Source of the DNA: Bathymodiolus brooksi
Lineage: Eukaryota > Mollusca > Bivalvia > Mytilida > Modiolidae
Reading direction: 5' to 3'
NCBI GenBank assembly: GCA_963680875.1
Contig: OY804575.1
Coordinates: forward strand, 101,239,505-101,303,504
Length of the DNA stretch: 64,000 nucleotides
In this document: positions 37,101 to 46,260 of the stretch, one piece after another
How the letters are laid out: each line of letters starts with the position of its first letter
Position numbering within the stretch: the first letter of the stretch is position 1
The notes under the pieces: generated by a model
The model's database searches: none
What the model was told of the DNA's origin: nothing
Seen by the model: the letters and a program-made list of their open reading frames with translations, nothing else
Made by a program: the position numbers and the translations under genes

Positions 37101-40100
37101 ATTGTATATACAATTCTAGAATAGGACTGGGTGATCCCAAGTTGCTGTATTGTATATACAATTCTAGAATAGGACTGGGTGATCCCAAGTTGCTGTATTG
37201 TATATACAATTCTAGAATAGGACTGGGTGAACCCAAGTTGCTGTATTGTATATACAATTCTAGAATAGGACTGGGTGATCCCAAGTTGCTGTATTGTATA
37301 TACAATTCTAGAATAGGACTGGGTGATCCCAAGTTGCTGTATTGTATATACAATTCTAGAATAGGACTGGGTGAACCCAAGTTGCTGTATTGTATATACA
37401 ATTCTAGAATAGGACTGTGTGAACCCAAGTTGCTGTATTTTATATACAATTCTAGAATAGGACTGGGTGAACCCAAGTTGCTGTATTGTATATACAATTC
37501 TAGAATAGGACTGGGTGAACCCAAGTTGCTGTATTGTATATACAATTATAGAATAGGACTGGGTGATCCCAAGTTGCTGTATTGTATATACAATTCTAGA
37601 ATAGGACTGGGTGATCCCAAGTTGCTGTATTGTATATACAATTCTAGAATAGGACTGGGTGATCCCAAGTTGCTGTATTGTATATACAATTCTAGAATAG
37701 GACTGGGTGATCCCAAGTTGCTGTATTGTATATACAATTCTAGAATAGGACTGGGTGAACCCAAGTTGCTGTATTGTATATACAATTCTAGAATAGGACT
37801 GGGTGAACCCAAGTTGCTGTATTGTATATACAATTCTAGAATAGGACTGGGTGAACCCAAGTTGCTGTATTGTATATACAATTCTATAATAGGACTGGGT
37901 GAACCCAAGTTGCTGTATTGTATATACAATTCTAGAATAGGACTGGGTGAACCCAAGTTGCTGTATTGTATATACAATTCTAGAATAGGACTGGGTGAAC
38001 CGAAGTTGCTGTATTGTATATACAATTCTAGAATAGGACTGGGTGAACCCAAGTTGCTGTATTGTATATACAATTCTAGAATAGGACTGGGTGATCCCAA
38101 GTTGCTGTATTGTATATACAATTCTAGAATAGGACTGGGTGATCCCAAGTTGCTGTATTGTATATACAATTCTAGAATAGGACTGGGTGAACCCAAGTTG
38201 CTGTATTGTATATACAATTCTAGAATAGGACTGGGTGATCCCAAGTTGCTGTATTGTATATACAATTCTAGAATAGGACTGGGTGATCCCAAGTTGCTGT
38301 ATTGTATATACAATTCTAGAATAGGACTGGGTGAACCCAAGTTGCTGTATTGTATATACAATTCTGGAATAGGACTGGGTGAACCCAAGTTGCTGTATTG
38401 TATATACAATTCTAGAATAGGACTGGGTGAACCCAAGTTGCTGTATTGTATATACAATTCTAGAATAGGACTGGGTGAACCCAAGTTGCTGTATTGTATA
38501 TACAATTCTAGAATAGGACTGGGTGAACCCAAGTTGCTGTATTGTATATACAATTCTAGAATAGGACTGGGTGAACCCAAGTTGCTGTATTGTATATACA
38601 ATTCTAGAATAGGACTGGGTGATCCCAAGTTGCTGTATTGTATATACAATTCTAGAATAGGACTGGGTGATCCCAAGTTGCTGTATTGTATATACAATTC
38701 TAGAATAGGACTGGGTGAACCCAAGTTGCTGTATTGTATATACAATTCTAGAATAGGACTGGGTGATCCCAAGTTGCTGTATTGTATATACAATTCTAGA
38801 ATAGGACTGGGTGATCCCAAGTTGCTGTATTGTATATACAATTCTTGAATAGGACTGGGTGAACCCAAGTTGCTGTATTGTATATACAATTCTAGAATAG
38901 GACTGTGTGAACCCAAGTTGCTGTATTTTATATACAATTATAGAATAGGACTGGGTGAACCCAAGTTGCTGTATTGTATATACAATTCTAGAATAAGACT
39001 GGGTGAACCCAAGTTGCTGTATTGTATATACAATTCTAGAATAGGACTGTGTGATCCCAAGTTGCTGTATTGTATATACAATTCTAGAATAGGACTGGGT
39101 GATCCCAAGTTGCTGTATTGTATATACAATTCTAGAATAGGACTGGATGATCCCAAGTTGCTGTATTGTATGTACAATTCTAGAATAGGACTGGCTGATC
39201 CCAAGTTGCTGTATTGTATATACAATTCTAGAATAGGACTGGGTGAACCCAAGTTGCTGTATTTTATATACAATTCTAGAATAGGACTGGGTGAACCCAA
39301 GTTGCTGTATTGTATATACAATTCTATAATAGGACTGGGTGAACCCAAGTTGCTGTATTGTATATACAATTCTATAATAGGACTGGGTGAACCCAAGTTG
39401 CTGTATTGTATATACAATTCTAGAATAGGACTGGGTGAACCCAAGTTGCTGTATTGTATATACAATTCTAGAATAGGACTGGGTGAACCCAAGTTGCTGT
39501 ATTGTATATACAATTCTAGAATAGGACTGGGTGAACCCAAGTTGCTGTATTGTATATACAATTCTGGAATAGGACTGGGTGAACCCAAGTTGCTGTATTG
39601 TATATACAATTCTAGAATAGGACTGGGTGAACCCAAGTTGCTGTATTGTATATACAATTCTAGAATAGGACTGGGTGAACCCAAGTTGCTGTATTGTATA
39701 TACAATTCTAGAATAGGACTGGGTGATCCCAAGTTGCTGTATTGTATGTACAATTCTAGAATAGGACTGGGTGATCCCAAGTTGCTGTATTGTATATACA
39801 ATTCTAGAATAGGACTGGGTGAACCCAAGTTGCTGTATTGTATATACAATTCTAGAATAGGACTGGGTGATCCCAAGTTGCTGTATTGTATATACAATTC
39901 TAGAATAGGACTGGGTGATCCCAAGTTGCTGTATTGTATATACAATTCTAGAATAGGACTGGGTGAACCCAAGTTGCTGTATTGTATATACAATTCTGGA
40001 ATAGGACTGGGTGAACCCAAGTTGCTGTATTGTATATACAATTCTGGAATAGGACTGGGTGAACCCAAGTTGCTGTATTGTATATACAATTCTAGAATAG

Positions 40101-42942
40101 GACTGGGTGAACCCAAGTTGCTGTATTGTATATACAATTCTAGAATAGGACTGGGTGAACCCAAGTTGCTGTATTGTATATACAATTCTAGAATAGGACT
40201 GGGGGAACCCAAGTTGCTGTATTGTATATACAATTCTAGAATAGGACTGGGTGAACCCAAGTTGCTGTATTGTATATACAATTCTAGAATAGGACTGGGT
40301 GATCCCAAGTTGCTGTATTGTATATACAATTCTAGAATAGGACTGGGTGATCCCAAGTTGCTGTATTGTATATACAATTCTAGAATAGGACTGGGTGAAC
40401 CCAAGTTGCTGTATTGTATATACAATTCTATAATAGGACTGGGTGAACCCAAGTTGCTGTATTGTATATACAATTCTAGAATAGGACTGGGTGAACCCAA
40501 GTTGCTGTATTGTATATACAATTCTAGAATAGGACTGGGTGAACCCAAGTTGCTGTATTGTATATACAATTCTAGAATAGGACTGGGTGATCCCAAGTTG
40601 CTGTATTGTATATACAATTCTATAATAGGACTGGGTGAACCCAAGTTGCTGTATTGTATATACAATTCTAGAATAGGACTGGGTGAACCCAAGTTGCTGT
40701 ATTGTATATACAATTCTAGAATAGGACTGGGTGATCCCAAGTTGCTGTATTGTATATACAATTCTAGAATAGGATTGTGTGAACCAAGATGCTGTATTGT
40801 ATATACAATTCTAGAATAGGACTGGCTGATCCCAAGTTGCTGTATTGTATATACAATTCTAGAATAGGACTGGGTGATCCCAAGTTGCTGTATTGTATAT
40901 ACAATTCTAGAATAGGACTGGGTGAACCCAAGTTGCTGTATTGTATATACAATTCTAGAATAGGACTGGGTGAACCCAAGTTGCTGTATTGTATATACAA
41001 TTCTATAATAGGACTGGGTGATCCCAAGTTGCTGTATTGTATATACAATTCTAGAATAGGACTGGGTGAACCCAAGTTGCTGTATTGTATATACAATTCT
41101 AGAATAGGACTGGGTGATCCCAAGTTGCTGTATTGTATATACAATTCTAGAATAGGACTGGGTGATCCCAAGTTGCTGTATTGTATATACAATTCTAGAA
41201 TAGGACTGGGTGAACCCAAGTTGCTGTATTGTATATACAATTCTAGAATAGGACTGGGTGAACCCAAGTTGCTATATTGTATATACAATTCTAGAATAGG
41301 ACTGGGTGAACCCAAGTTGCTGTATTGTATATACAATTCTAGAATAGGACTGGGTGAACCCAAGTTGCTGTATTGTATATACAATTCTATAATAGGACTG
41401 GGTGAACCCAAGTTGCTGTATTGTATATACAATTCTAGAATAGGACTGGGTGATCCCAAGTTGCTGTATTGTATATACAATTCTAGAATAGGACTGGGTG
41501 ATCCCAAGTTGCTGTATTGTATATACAATTCTAGAATAGGACTGGGTGAACCCAAGTTGCTGTATTGTATATACAATTCTATAATAGGACTGGGTGAACC
41601 CAAGTTGCTGTATTGTATATACAATTCTAGAATAGGACTGGGTGAACCCAAGTTGCTGTATTGTATATACAATTCTAGAATAGGACTGGGTGAACCCAAG
41701 TTGCTGTATTGTATATACAATTCTAGAATAGGACTGGGTGAACCCAAGTTGCTGTATTGTATATACAATTCTAGAATAGGACTGGGTGATCCCAAGTTGC
41801 TGTATTGTATATACAATTCTATAATAGGACTAGGTGAACCCAAGTTGCTGTATTGTATATACAATTCTAGAATAGGACTGGGTGAACCCAAGATGCTGTA
41901 TTGTATATACAATTCTAGAATAGGATTGTGTGAACCAAGATGCTGTATTGTATATACAATTCTAGAATAGGACTGGGTGAACCCAAGTTGCTGTATTGTA
42001 TATACAATTCTAGAATAGGACTGGGTGATCCCAAGTTGCTGTATTGTATATACAATTCTAGAATAGGACTGGGTGAACCCAAGTTGCTGTATTGTATATA
42101 CAATTCTAAAATAGGACTGGGTGAACCCAAGTTACTGTATTGTATATACAGTTCTAGAATAGGACTGGGTGAACCCAAGTTGCTGTATTGTATATACAAT
42201 TCTAGAATAGGACTGGGTGAACCCAATTTGCTGTATTGTATATACAATTCTAGAATAGGACTTGGTGAACCCAAGTTGCTGACACAATTGTGTAAGTGTT
42301 GACATTTTACTCACATGTGGATCATGCACACTTCCATGACTACATCACTAGCTTAACTCCGCCACTTTTGATTGAAGTGTCATTACCAATCTTGGATGGG
42401 CCGTCGTGGTCGTGATGTATGTCGGTTGGATTAACAACCTGTGCAATCAGTGGCTATAACTATCGCCACTAAAGTTGTGAGTTCGAACCCCGTTCATGGC
42501 GAGGTGTAACTTTATACAACATTATGTGATAAAATTTGTCAGTGACCTGCGACAGGTCAGTCGATTACTCCAGGTACTCCGGTTTCCTCCACCAATAAAA
42601 CAGACCGCCACGATACAACTGAAAAATGTTGAAAGTTGCGTTAAACACCATAAACCATAAACCAATCTTGGAATGTGAGTGGTCATGTGATACGTTTGTT
42701 ATAGAGGTATCGATAATGTCTCTGTTTCTACGATTTGTTTTTAACTTTTCCAAAGGTGTGGTATGTTTTGTTTTTCAACAAGACAAAAAAAGAGTAGAAT
42801 AGGGAATACTTGAGGTCTTCCATCGTTAAAAAACAACAAGCAAAAACATAGTATCTTACCTCTGTTCTTTATTATTAACCAGACGTTTCATTTGAACAGC
42901 AAATTCCTCTATATTCCCTTTCATAGTTTTTTCGTTCGCCAT
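24998..42942 (-). CDS. BTBD19: BTBD19-like protein A (BTB/POZ-BACK), complete seven-exon gene
   Basis: Seven exons (42860-42942, 34644-34869, 33407-33460, 32676-32804, 31212-31343, 27383-27508, 24998-25138) join in frame into 891 nt, 296 residues, close to the roughly 290 usual for BTBD19. The BTB/POZ fold spans about residues 20-120 ([24 protein letters not shown]), the BACK region about 122-235 ([28 protein letters not shown]), and the C-terminal tail carries [17 protein letters not shown] and [11 protein letters not shown]. Intron 1 is phase 2, all others phase 0, and every splice site is GT/AG. BTB-BACK proteins often act as cullin-3 substrate adaptors; BTBD19 itself is little studied, so no specific role is claimed. 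There are no Kelch repeats. Intron 1 (8.0 kb) holds a 6-kb satellite, a LINE tail and SINE pieces. A paralog (copy B) lies upstream in the same orientation. Confidence 0.9.
25228..25397 (-). repeat. R2 copy in intron 6 of gene A
   Basis: Reversed R2 lacking one end: 'ctccccgggttttaaatggg', 'gtgttgttcgatgctta', 'ccattttgttgtctgtcc', 'accccattggtatcttc'. Confidence 0.7.
25400..26960. other. Intron 6 of gene A, no feature recognised
   Basis: AT-rich intronic DNA. Short ORFs (25473-25676, 25877-26086, 26007-26201) show no domain. An R1 end fragment lies at about 26962-26999 ('ttttccagaaacgagtcgta'). Confidence 0.45.
27002..27150. mobile_element. Foldback (palindromic) element
   Basis: The outer 30 bases ('acaatacttgagcactgtcg' onward) match the reverse complement of the last 30 with two mismatches. 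The inner part also folds ('ggaaaaggcgaggattcgcc' against 'gagccttttccc'). At 149 bp it is MITE-like and would form a long hairpin, here within the intron 6 transcript of gene A. No target-site duplication is obvious. Confidence 0.75.
27383..27508 (-). CDS. BTBD19: BTBD19-like A, exon 6
   Basis: 42 codons, [17 protein letters not shown] then [20 protein letters not shown] and EPFIP. The acceptor ends in atttattacag and the donor is gtgagt. It matches the copy B exon at 52264-52389 (22 of 42 identical). Confidence 0.9.
27658..27890 (-). repeat. R2 copy, full length, in intron 5 of gene A
   Basis: Reversed R2: 'aacacgacgggtaccacatg', 'ggaactgcttatcctttcgg', 'tttttagtggggttcgtgtt', 'ttggccattgtgttgtccgt', 'acccctttggcatcttcaaa'. 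Confidence 0.8.
27998..29317 (+). repeat. 32-bp minisatellite, about 41 units, in intron 5 of gene A
   Basis: The unit is 'acagtagcctataacagatg' + 'tccaacatgaca'. The main variant is gatatcc instead of gatgtcc, recurring every few units, which implies block duplication. A few units read 'tagcata', 'tagacta' or 'atggcaa'. Units are otherwise nearly identical, so expansion or homogenisation is recent. Confidence 0.95.
29590..29775 (-). repeat. R2 copy in intron 5 of gene A
   Basis: Reversed R2 with an internal deletion: 'acgacgggtgccactagtgg', 'gtgttccttaatctttagtg', 'ttttttggtcattgcattac', 'cctctttggtatcgtgaa'. A SINE-A-like scrap ('ataaaactgaccaccatgat') precedes it at about 29558. Confidence 0.65.
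29780..31211. other. Intron 5 of gene A, nothing recognised
   Basis: Unique AT-rich sequence. A 67-codon plus-strand ORF at 30534 shows no domain. Confidence 0.4.
31212..31343 (-). CDS. BTBD19: BTBD19-like A, exon 5 (BACK)
   Basis: 44 codons with the BACK signature [16 protein letters not shown], then [14 protein letters not shown]. The acceptor ends in ctttttaaag, the donor is gtaagt, phase 0/0. It matches the copy B exon at 62476-62607 (24 of 44 identical). Confidence 0.92.
31857..32119 (-). mobile_element. SINE-A copy in intron 4 of gene A
   Basis: Near full length. On the plus strand: 'ttatggtggttaacgtcact', a duplicated 'caacaatatttt', 'tatatcgtggcggtcagctt', 'ctttatcacataatgttgta', 'cctcgccatgaacgg', 'aggtagttgtaaatccaact', 'accatacgaccacgac'. 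The SINE reads on the minus strand, the same sense as gene A. No clear target duplication. Confidence 0.85.
32676..32804 (-). CDS. BTBD19: BTBD19-like A, exon 4
   Basis: 43 codons, starting [14 protein letters not shown] and containing [15 protein letters not shown] and YIDKNTD. The acceptor ends in tataaag, with a weak pyrimidine tract; the donor is gtaagt. It has the same length as the exon in copy B (63294-63422), with 21 of 43 residues identical. Confidence 0.88.
32995..33070 (+). repeat. Low-complexity TTTG/G-run tract
   Basis: 'tgtttgtttgtttgg' and a run of nine or ten G, then repeated TTTG units and a T-run. It is intronic (intron 3 of gene A). Confidence 0.85.
33407..33460 (-). CDS. 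BTBD19: BTBD19-like A, exon 3
   Basis: An 18-codon microexon, [18 protein letters not shown], corresponding to the helix that closes the BTB fold in BTBD19 proteins. The acceptor ends in tttgtgtgtag and the donor is gtcagt; both boundaries are phase 0. Confidence 0.88.
33716..33950 (-). mobile_element. SINE-A copy in intron 2 of gene A
   Basis: On the plus strand: 'gttgtggtgtttaacgccac', 'ttcaacaatatttcagttat', 'cacataatgttgtatc'-like middle with a deletion of the 'ccaccgacctg' block, 'acctcgccgtgagtgggat', 'ccgaactcacacatttagtg', 'accatacgatcacggccacg'. The B-box is degraded (gggatccgaac). Confidence 0.85.
34203..34351. mobile_element. Foldback (palindromic) element in intron 2 of gene A
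   Basis: Left arm 'tgttctcgtgttcgtgtcca' pairs with right arm '...tggacaacgaacacgtt'. The inner arms 'gcttacacgtgtctgcc' and 'ggcagacacgtgtaagc' are perfect reverse complements. It is about 149 bp and MITE-like. It differs in sequence from the foldback at 27002 but is almost identical in size. Confidence 0.75.
34382..34500 (-). mobile_element. SINE-A 3' half in intron 2 of gene A
   Basis: 'ttgaggtgtttaacgccact', 'ttcagctatatcatggcgac', 'ccggagtacccggagacaac', 'caactggtaaactttatcac'. The tRNA head is absent (5' truncated). Confidence 0.8.
34644..34869 (-). CDS. BTBD19: BTBD19-like A, exon 2 (BTB core)
   Basis: The acceptor ends in tttgttttcag; the first T completes the split serine. It encodes [46 protein letters not shown] and VTLTPKI, the BTB/POZ core. 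The donor gtaagt follows an in-phase ATA codon. Confidence 0.92.
34957..34982 (+). repeat. (TG)n microsatellite next to a SINE-A scrap
   Basis: About 12 TG dinucleotides. They are followed by 'cacgtcactttcaacgat' and 'gatcgcggctatgatgtccc', the two ends of SINE-A with the middle deleted (about 34983-35030). Confidence 0.85.
35299..35840 (+). pseudogene. 5'-truncated non-LTR retrotransposon (LINE) 3' end
   Basis: Plus-strand frame from about 35299 to the stop after 35592 encodes [19 protein letters not shown], then [13 protein letters not shown]. The C-x-C-G...H-x4-C pattern is the zinc-binding motif found C-terminal to reverse transcriptase in many non-LTR elements (zf-RVT). Upstream the frame is closed (TAA at 35296) and no RT domain remains. 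An AT-rich 3' untranslated part with 'aaataaaatatg' follows to about 35840. It is a dead 5'-truncated insertion in intron 1 of gene A, antisense to it. The clade was not determined. Confidence 0.65.
35993..36060 (+). repeat. Two tandem 33-bp units
   Basis: 'gagggaaataactagttatt' + 'ggttcgacatgct' is followed directly by a second copy with 'gagggagataactagttatt'. A degenerate echo of 'ttatttgacctacgtgcag' follows. It lies just before the large 48-bp array. Confidence 0.7.
36283..42281 (+). repeat. 48-bp satellite array, about 125 units, in intron 1 of gene A
   Basis: The unit runs 'gtattgtatatacaattcta' + 'gaataggactgggtgaaccc' + 'aagttgct', 48 bp. It contains a perfect 14-bp palindrome (attgtatatacaat) and an overlapping tctaga. 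Diagnostic variants are gatccc for gaaccc, 'tctataat' or 'tctggaat' for 'tctagaat', and gtgtga for gggtga. The pattern gatccc-gatccc-gaaccc-gatccc-gatccc starts at about 37133, 38093, 38621 and 39725. The offset 38093 to 38621 is exactly 11 units (528 bp), so higher-order repeats exist. A one-base-deleted unit ('gtgtgaaccaagatgctg') occurs twice, about 1151 bp apart (40774 and 41925). Long ORFs on both strands follow from 48 being divisible by 3. Confidence 0.98.
42290..42790 (+). repeat. R3 copy interrupted by a SINE-A
   Basis: First half 42290-42396: 'gttgacattttactcacatg', 'ccgccacttttgattgaagt', 'taccaatcttgga'. Second half from 42661: 'gtgatacgtttgttatagag', 'tctgtttctacgatttgttt', 'aaggtgtggtatgttttgtt'. 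The order matches the uninterrupted copy at 16597-16860. Its left end abuts the 48-bp array. Confidence 0.7.
42397..42660 (+). mobile_element. SINE-A, full length with target-site duplication
   Basis: Flanked by a perfect 12-bp direct repeat, 'accaatcttgga' (42385-42396 and 42661-42672). From 5' to 3' it has a tRNA-like head ('gccgtcgtggtcgtgatgta') with a B-box GTTCGAACCCC at 42481-42491, then 'atggcgaggtgtaacttta', 'cagtgacctgcgacaggtca', 'ggtttcctccaccaataaaa', 'cagaccgccacgatacaact', and an A-rich tail 'taaacaccataaaccataa'. Length 264 bp. It is Pol III-type and non-autonomous, and defines the family limits used for all SINE-A copies here. It lies in intron 1... of no gene: it is just upstream of the array's end and inside gene A's first intron, sense opposite to the gene. 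Confidence 0.92.
42860..42942 (-). CDS. BTBD19: BTBD19-like A, exon 1 (start)
   Basis: ATG at 42942-42940, with A at -3 and G at +4. An in-frame TGA lies seven codons upstream (42963-42961), which fixes the start. The exon encodes [20 protein letters not shown] and ends LVNNKEQ plus two bases (AG) of a split serine codon. The donor is gtaaga. 'LVNN..' just before the BTB core is typical of BTBD19. Confidence 0.85.
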
Positions 42943-43360
42943 TTTGTAATAGTTTGTATCTCACTCACGACTACAAGTTTTGTTTAATACATTACCGTTG
43001 CACATAACATTATATACATTACATGAATAAGAATGGATTAACATTTTCTTTTAATCTGGATCAATTTTTTAATCGTTCTTTTTTCTCACTTAAAGATTTA
43101 AATTTTACTGTGTTGTGATTTTAAATGACTATTTATGCTGAGTACTTCGGCTTTGTAATGCATATATTTATTGTTTACTTAGTGGGAAAAAAAATGAAAT
43201 CGAACGTATAAATATTTTCAAAACTGTCAACAATTGAAATAACAAATTGTGAAAATTAATTTCAATTTTAGCGGAAGATGTTTATATAATTGCTATTAAG
43301 AATTGTTCGTAAAATACAATTACAAAAAATAAATTAAATACGTGTTTTAAGATTTAATTT
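42943..43360 (-). promoter_or_regulatory. 5' region of BTBD19-like A
   Basis: Directly upstream of the start codon of gene A, AT-rich, free of the named repeats for about 420 bp. It must hold the 5' UTR (or an upstream exon's acceptor) and probably the promoter. No TATA box or initiator could be assigned with confidence. Confidence 0.3.
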
Positions 43361-43364
43361 GAGA

Positions 43365-43530
43365 AAAGTTTGAAGAAACCAGAGGGTCTTTAGAAACTGT
43401 AAACCGAAGGTCAGACAATATATTGACCAAAAAAAAGAAGGACAAAGTGACAAATAATGGTACACAAAACATTACAAATTAACGAAAGCTAAAGATTGAG
43501 CAACACGAACTCACTAAGTGTGAACCTACC
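43365..43530 (+). repeat. R2-related copy, diverged
   Basis: 'agaaaagtttgaagaaacca', 'gggtctttagaaactgtaa', 'gaaggacaaagtgacaaata', 'gattgagcaacacgaactca', then 'cctacctgctcctgaagagt'. It looks like a diverged subfamily of R2 directly before a standard copy. Confidence 0.6.
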
Positions 43531-43544
43531 TGCTCCTGAAGAGT

Positions 43545-43775
43545 TAAAAGAAGAGTTTGAAGATATCAAAGAGGTAATCAGAATCCGTAAATCGAAGAAG
43601 AACAGACAACACAATGGCCAAAAGAAAAGGTACAAAAGGACAAAGAACGATCTACAAAACATACATATAAAACTAAAGATCGAGTAACACGAACCTCACT
43701 AAAAACCGGGGGTGAACTCAGATGCTCAGGAAGGGTATTCAGTTCCTGTTCCACTAGTGGCATCTTCGTATTACT
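43545..43775 (+). repeat. R2 dispersed repeat, full length
   Basis: 'aaagaagagtttgaagatat', 'agaacagacaacacaatggc', 'gaacgatctacaaaacatac', 'gatcgagtaacacgaacctc', 'gctcaggaagggtattcagt', 'cctgttccactagtggcat'. It is in tandem with the diverged copy before it. Confidence 0.8.
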
Positions 43776-43799
43776 CGAGTTACAAACCCGATGATAAAT

Positions 43800-44640
43800 G
43801 GCTTCAAATTTGCCCAGATCTCTCATTAAATACTATTTTAGAAGCATGCAGTGTCAACTAATATCATGTAAAACGCAGTAGCTGTACCTGTCTATATCCT
43901 CATTTCGTGTGATATATTGATTTTGACAATTGCCTGTGAGAAACACAGATAACATTTTCACCAATATCTTAATATTGCCAGTGTATGCCCATAAATTATA
44001 AGAGCAGTCCGGCTAATTTTGTTAAATTTGGGCGAGATTTGTATTGTCTGACCTTTTTTGATTAACGGCTTCTGATCGCCCCTATGGTATCTTCAAACTT
44101 TTCTTAATGTGTGTTCAGAGGTATTTAGGTTAGCAGTTAGTGGTGATATCTTTAGAGATAAGGTGTATGAGGAAAATTTTATAAATGTGAAAGTGTTCAA
44201 TTTTACGATAATTGTTATAGTGTCCAATATGTCCTCACCAGAACATGCACCCCCACCCTCTCGTGTTTCGATTTTAGATCTGTTATAAATTAATCTGAAT
44301 ATTTCCATTTTAGTATGAAAAAGCCTTCAAACATTAATTCGAAAAGGTAAATAAAGCATCTTTTACGTTTGTTCATTAGATTTACCAGTAAACATATCAT
44401 GTAACGGAAATGTCTATAATGGACATATGTCAGAATTACTTCCAGAACGTCTTCGAAATTGCTAAGATTCAAGAAAGACGCTTATTGTTTCGCTACATGT
44501 ATCTGTTTATTAGCATCAATTCATTGTATTTTGAAAGAGAACGAAATACATTTGTAGCAAACAAATAATGTTTTCCATCAACGCACAAGTAATCAGAAAC
44601 TCCAAAGGTAATGTAAATTGCTACCGCCTATATGCAGGAA
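43800..44640. other. Intergenic DNA with a short R2 end
   Basis: Reversed R2 end at about 44040-44107 ('aacggcttctgatcgcccct', 'atggtatcttcaaactttt'). No exon was recognised. Confidence 0.45.
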
Positions 44641-44650
44641 TAATAGGGCT

Positions 44651-44896
44651 GGGGTTATGGTGTTTTAAAAAGTAGTAACGCCACTTTCAACAATATTTCA
44701 GCTTCAATATACATCGTGGAGGTCAGTTTTATTAATGGAGGAAATCAGTGCACCCGGAAAAAACCACTGACAACCTTTATCACATAATGTTGTATCTAGT
44801 ACACCTCGCCATGTGCGGGATTCGAACTCACAACTTTAGTGGTGTTAGGCACTGATTACACAGGTAGTTGTATATCCAACTGCCATACGATCACGT
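44651..44896 (-). mobile_element. SINE-A copy
   Basis: On the plus strand: 'ggggttatggtgttttaaa', 'acgccactttcaacaatatt', 'cagttttattaatggaggaa', 'acctttatcacataatgttg', 'acacctcgccatgtgcggga', 'ttcgaactcacaactttagt', 'aactgccatacgatcacg'. Near full length, with a small deletion around 'ccgacctgcc'. Confidence 0.88.
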
Positions 44897-44899
44897 ATT

Positions 44900-45530
44900 A
44901 ATATACATGTATAATAAGATTAACATATAATATTAAACATTTAAAGGTATTGCTTGTGTGTTCTGCAGTATCTTGAACTATCATTTTAACTATTTTTTTT
45001 ATTGATGTGTTTTTTGCTGGAATGGATGATCTACAGTTTCAGATTTCAAATATATGATAAATCCTCCATTGGGGAATTTTAAACTATTTTTTTTTATTAT
45101 ATAGCAATGGCCCATATTTATACAATGTAGCTTATTTATTTCCAAGACAAATATCTTCTATAATTCTGTCAATTTAACATGATGTAGTGCTAAATTGATA
45201 TATACATGTCTATACCCCAATAACTGCATAATATTTGACTTGGTATACTTCTCATACTGAGGGAATATATTCATGGGGGTGTATTTCAAACCACAGATGA
45301 ATCAATTCAACATGCACAAACATTACCTTATTCATGTAGTATCTTCCCACATTAGTATATCACCTTAATCTGAATGGCTATGTGTATTTACAGACAGCTA
45401 TTAACATAATTTTCTTTAGATCTACTAGAATATTTTGAAGAAAAATTATGGATTGTTGAGTTGATATCTGCTGTAAGACAGTTATTAGAACAAATATACT
45501 GAATTAGTTGCATTTTTGATATTTTAGTTT
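44900..45530. other. Intergenic DNA, nothing recognised
   Basis: AT-rich unique sequence without exon-like signals. Confidence 0.4.
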
Positions 45531-45532
45531 AT

Positions 45533-45755
45533 AAAAACGTAGAAATTAAATTTAATGCGCACAACACATTTCTGGAATAACCTTCATCAGGTACGCTCAA
45601 AATCAAAAGTGGGAGCAAAAAAACCAAAGGGCCTAAACAAGATAGACAAAATTGTCTAAGATCACCTATGCCTGAGGGAGGAGAACCTTTGATTTATTAA
45701 TAATTACATTATTTAGGACCTGTAAAGTCCAATAATAAATATTACCCACCTTTAA
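45533..45755 (+). repeat. R1 copy, 3' truncated
   Basis: 'ttataaaaacgtagaaatta', 'cacatttctggaataacctt', 'catcaggtacgctcaaaatc', 'gggcctaaacaagatagaca', 'gatcacctatgcctgaggga', 'taattacattatttaggacc'. The 'actactgggcgg' end is missing. Confidence 0.75.
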
Positions 45756-45911
45756 CACCAATGGTCATCTCTCCATCAGAATATGACAAAAGCGACCAAT
45801 TCAATTTAGCTATTCTAAAACTGTCCACACCTTGATAGTAATATACCAATTACTCCAACAGGAGAAGACAAAACTGCTATGACACCTGGTCTTGCATTTA
45901 ATTTTTTTTTT

Positions 45912-46260
45912 TGCTTTGTATTTGTTCACCTCAAATGCAGTCGATTACAGGTTTGAATCCTGGTCAAGCCAAACAAAAGACTATAAAATTGGTATTGATT
46001 GTTTCTCCCTTAAACATACAGCGTTAAGGAGAAAGAGCAAAGACTGGTTGGTTTGGAATGAGAATAATGTGTCCACGTGGAGTGACATGTCTAGCCACGG
46101 ACTGTTGTTTCAGTCAGTTAGCACTATACAAATCCAACCCATCATGTTGGTCTAGTTCAAAGCGGACCTCATCAACATCTCATTGAAAATTAACTTGTTC
46201 TCGCCATGATATAGCTAAATATTGCTGAATTGGGGTTAAACAACAATTACTCACTCACTC
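45912..46260 (+). mobile_element. SINE-B, copy 1 of an adjacent pair
   Basis: It starts 'tttgtatttgttcacctcaa' with a tRNA B-box-like 'ggtttgaatcc', then 'ggtcaagccaaacaaaagac', 'tccacgtggagtgacatgtc', 'cacggactgttgtttcagtc', 'gttggtctagttcaaagcgg', 'cgccatgatatagctaaata', and a tail 'aacaattactcactcactc'. It reads as a tRNA-derived SINE of about 345 bp. The part at 45892-46155 is open but is a SINE. Confidence 0.8.

Noticed and set aside
36283..42281. Very long open frames on both strands (for example 36281-38848 plus, 38938-40761 minus) encoding repeats such as [16 protein letters not shown]
   Set aside because: 48 is divisible by 3 and the unit lacks stops in several frames, so opposite strands are open together. 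The array is intronic and flanked by no start context or exon signals; substitutions such as gaaccc/gatccc show no codon-aware pattern.
43496..43687. 63-codon lysine/arginine-rich ORF on the plus strand
   Set aside because: It is the R2 repeat in one frame; the other R2 copies do not keep the frame.
45892..46155. 87-codon ORF
   Set aside because: It coincides with a SINE-B copy and is not open in the second copy.
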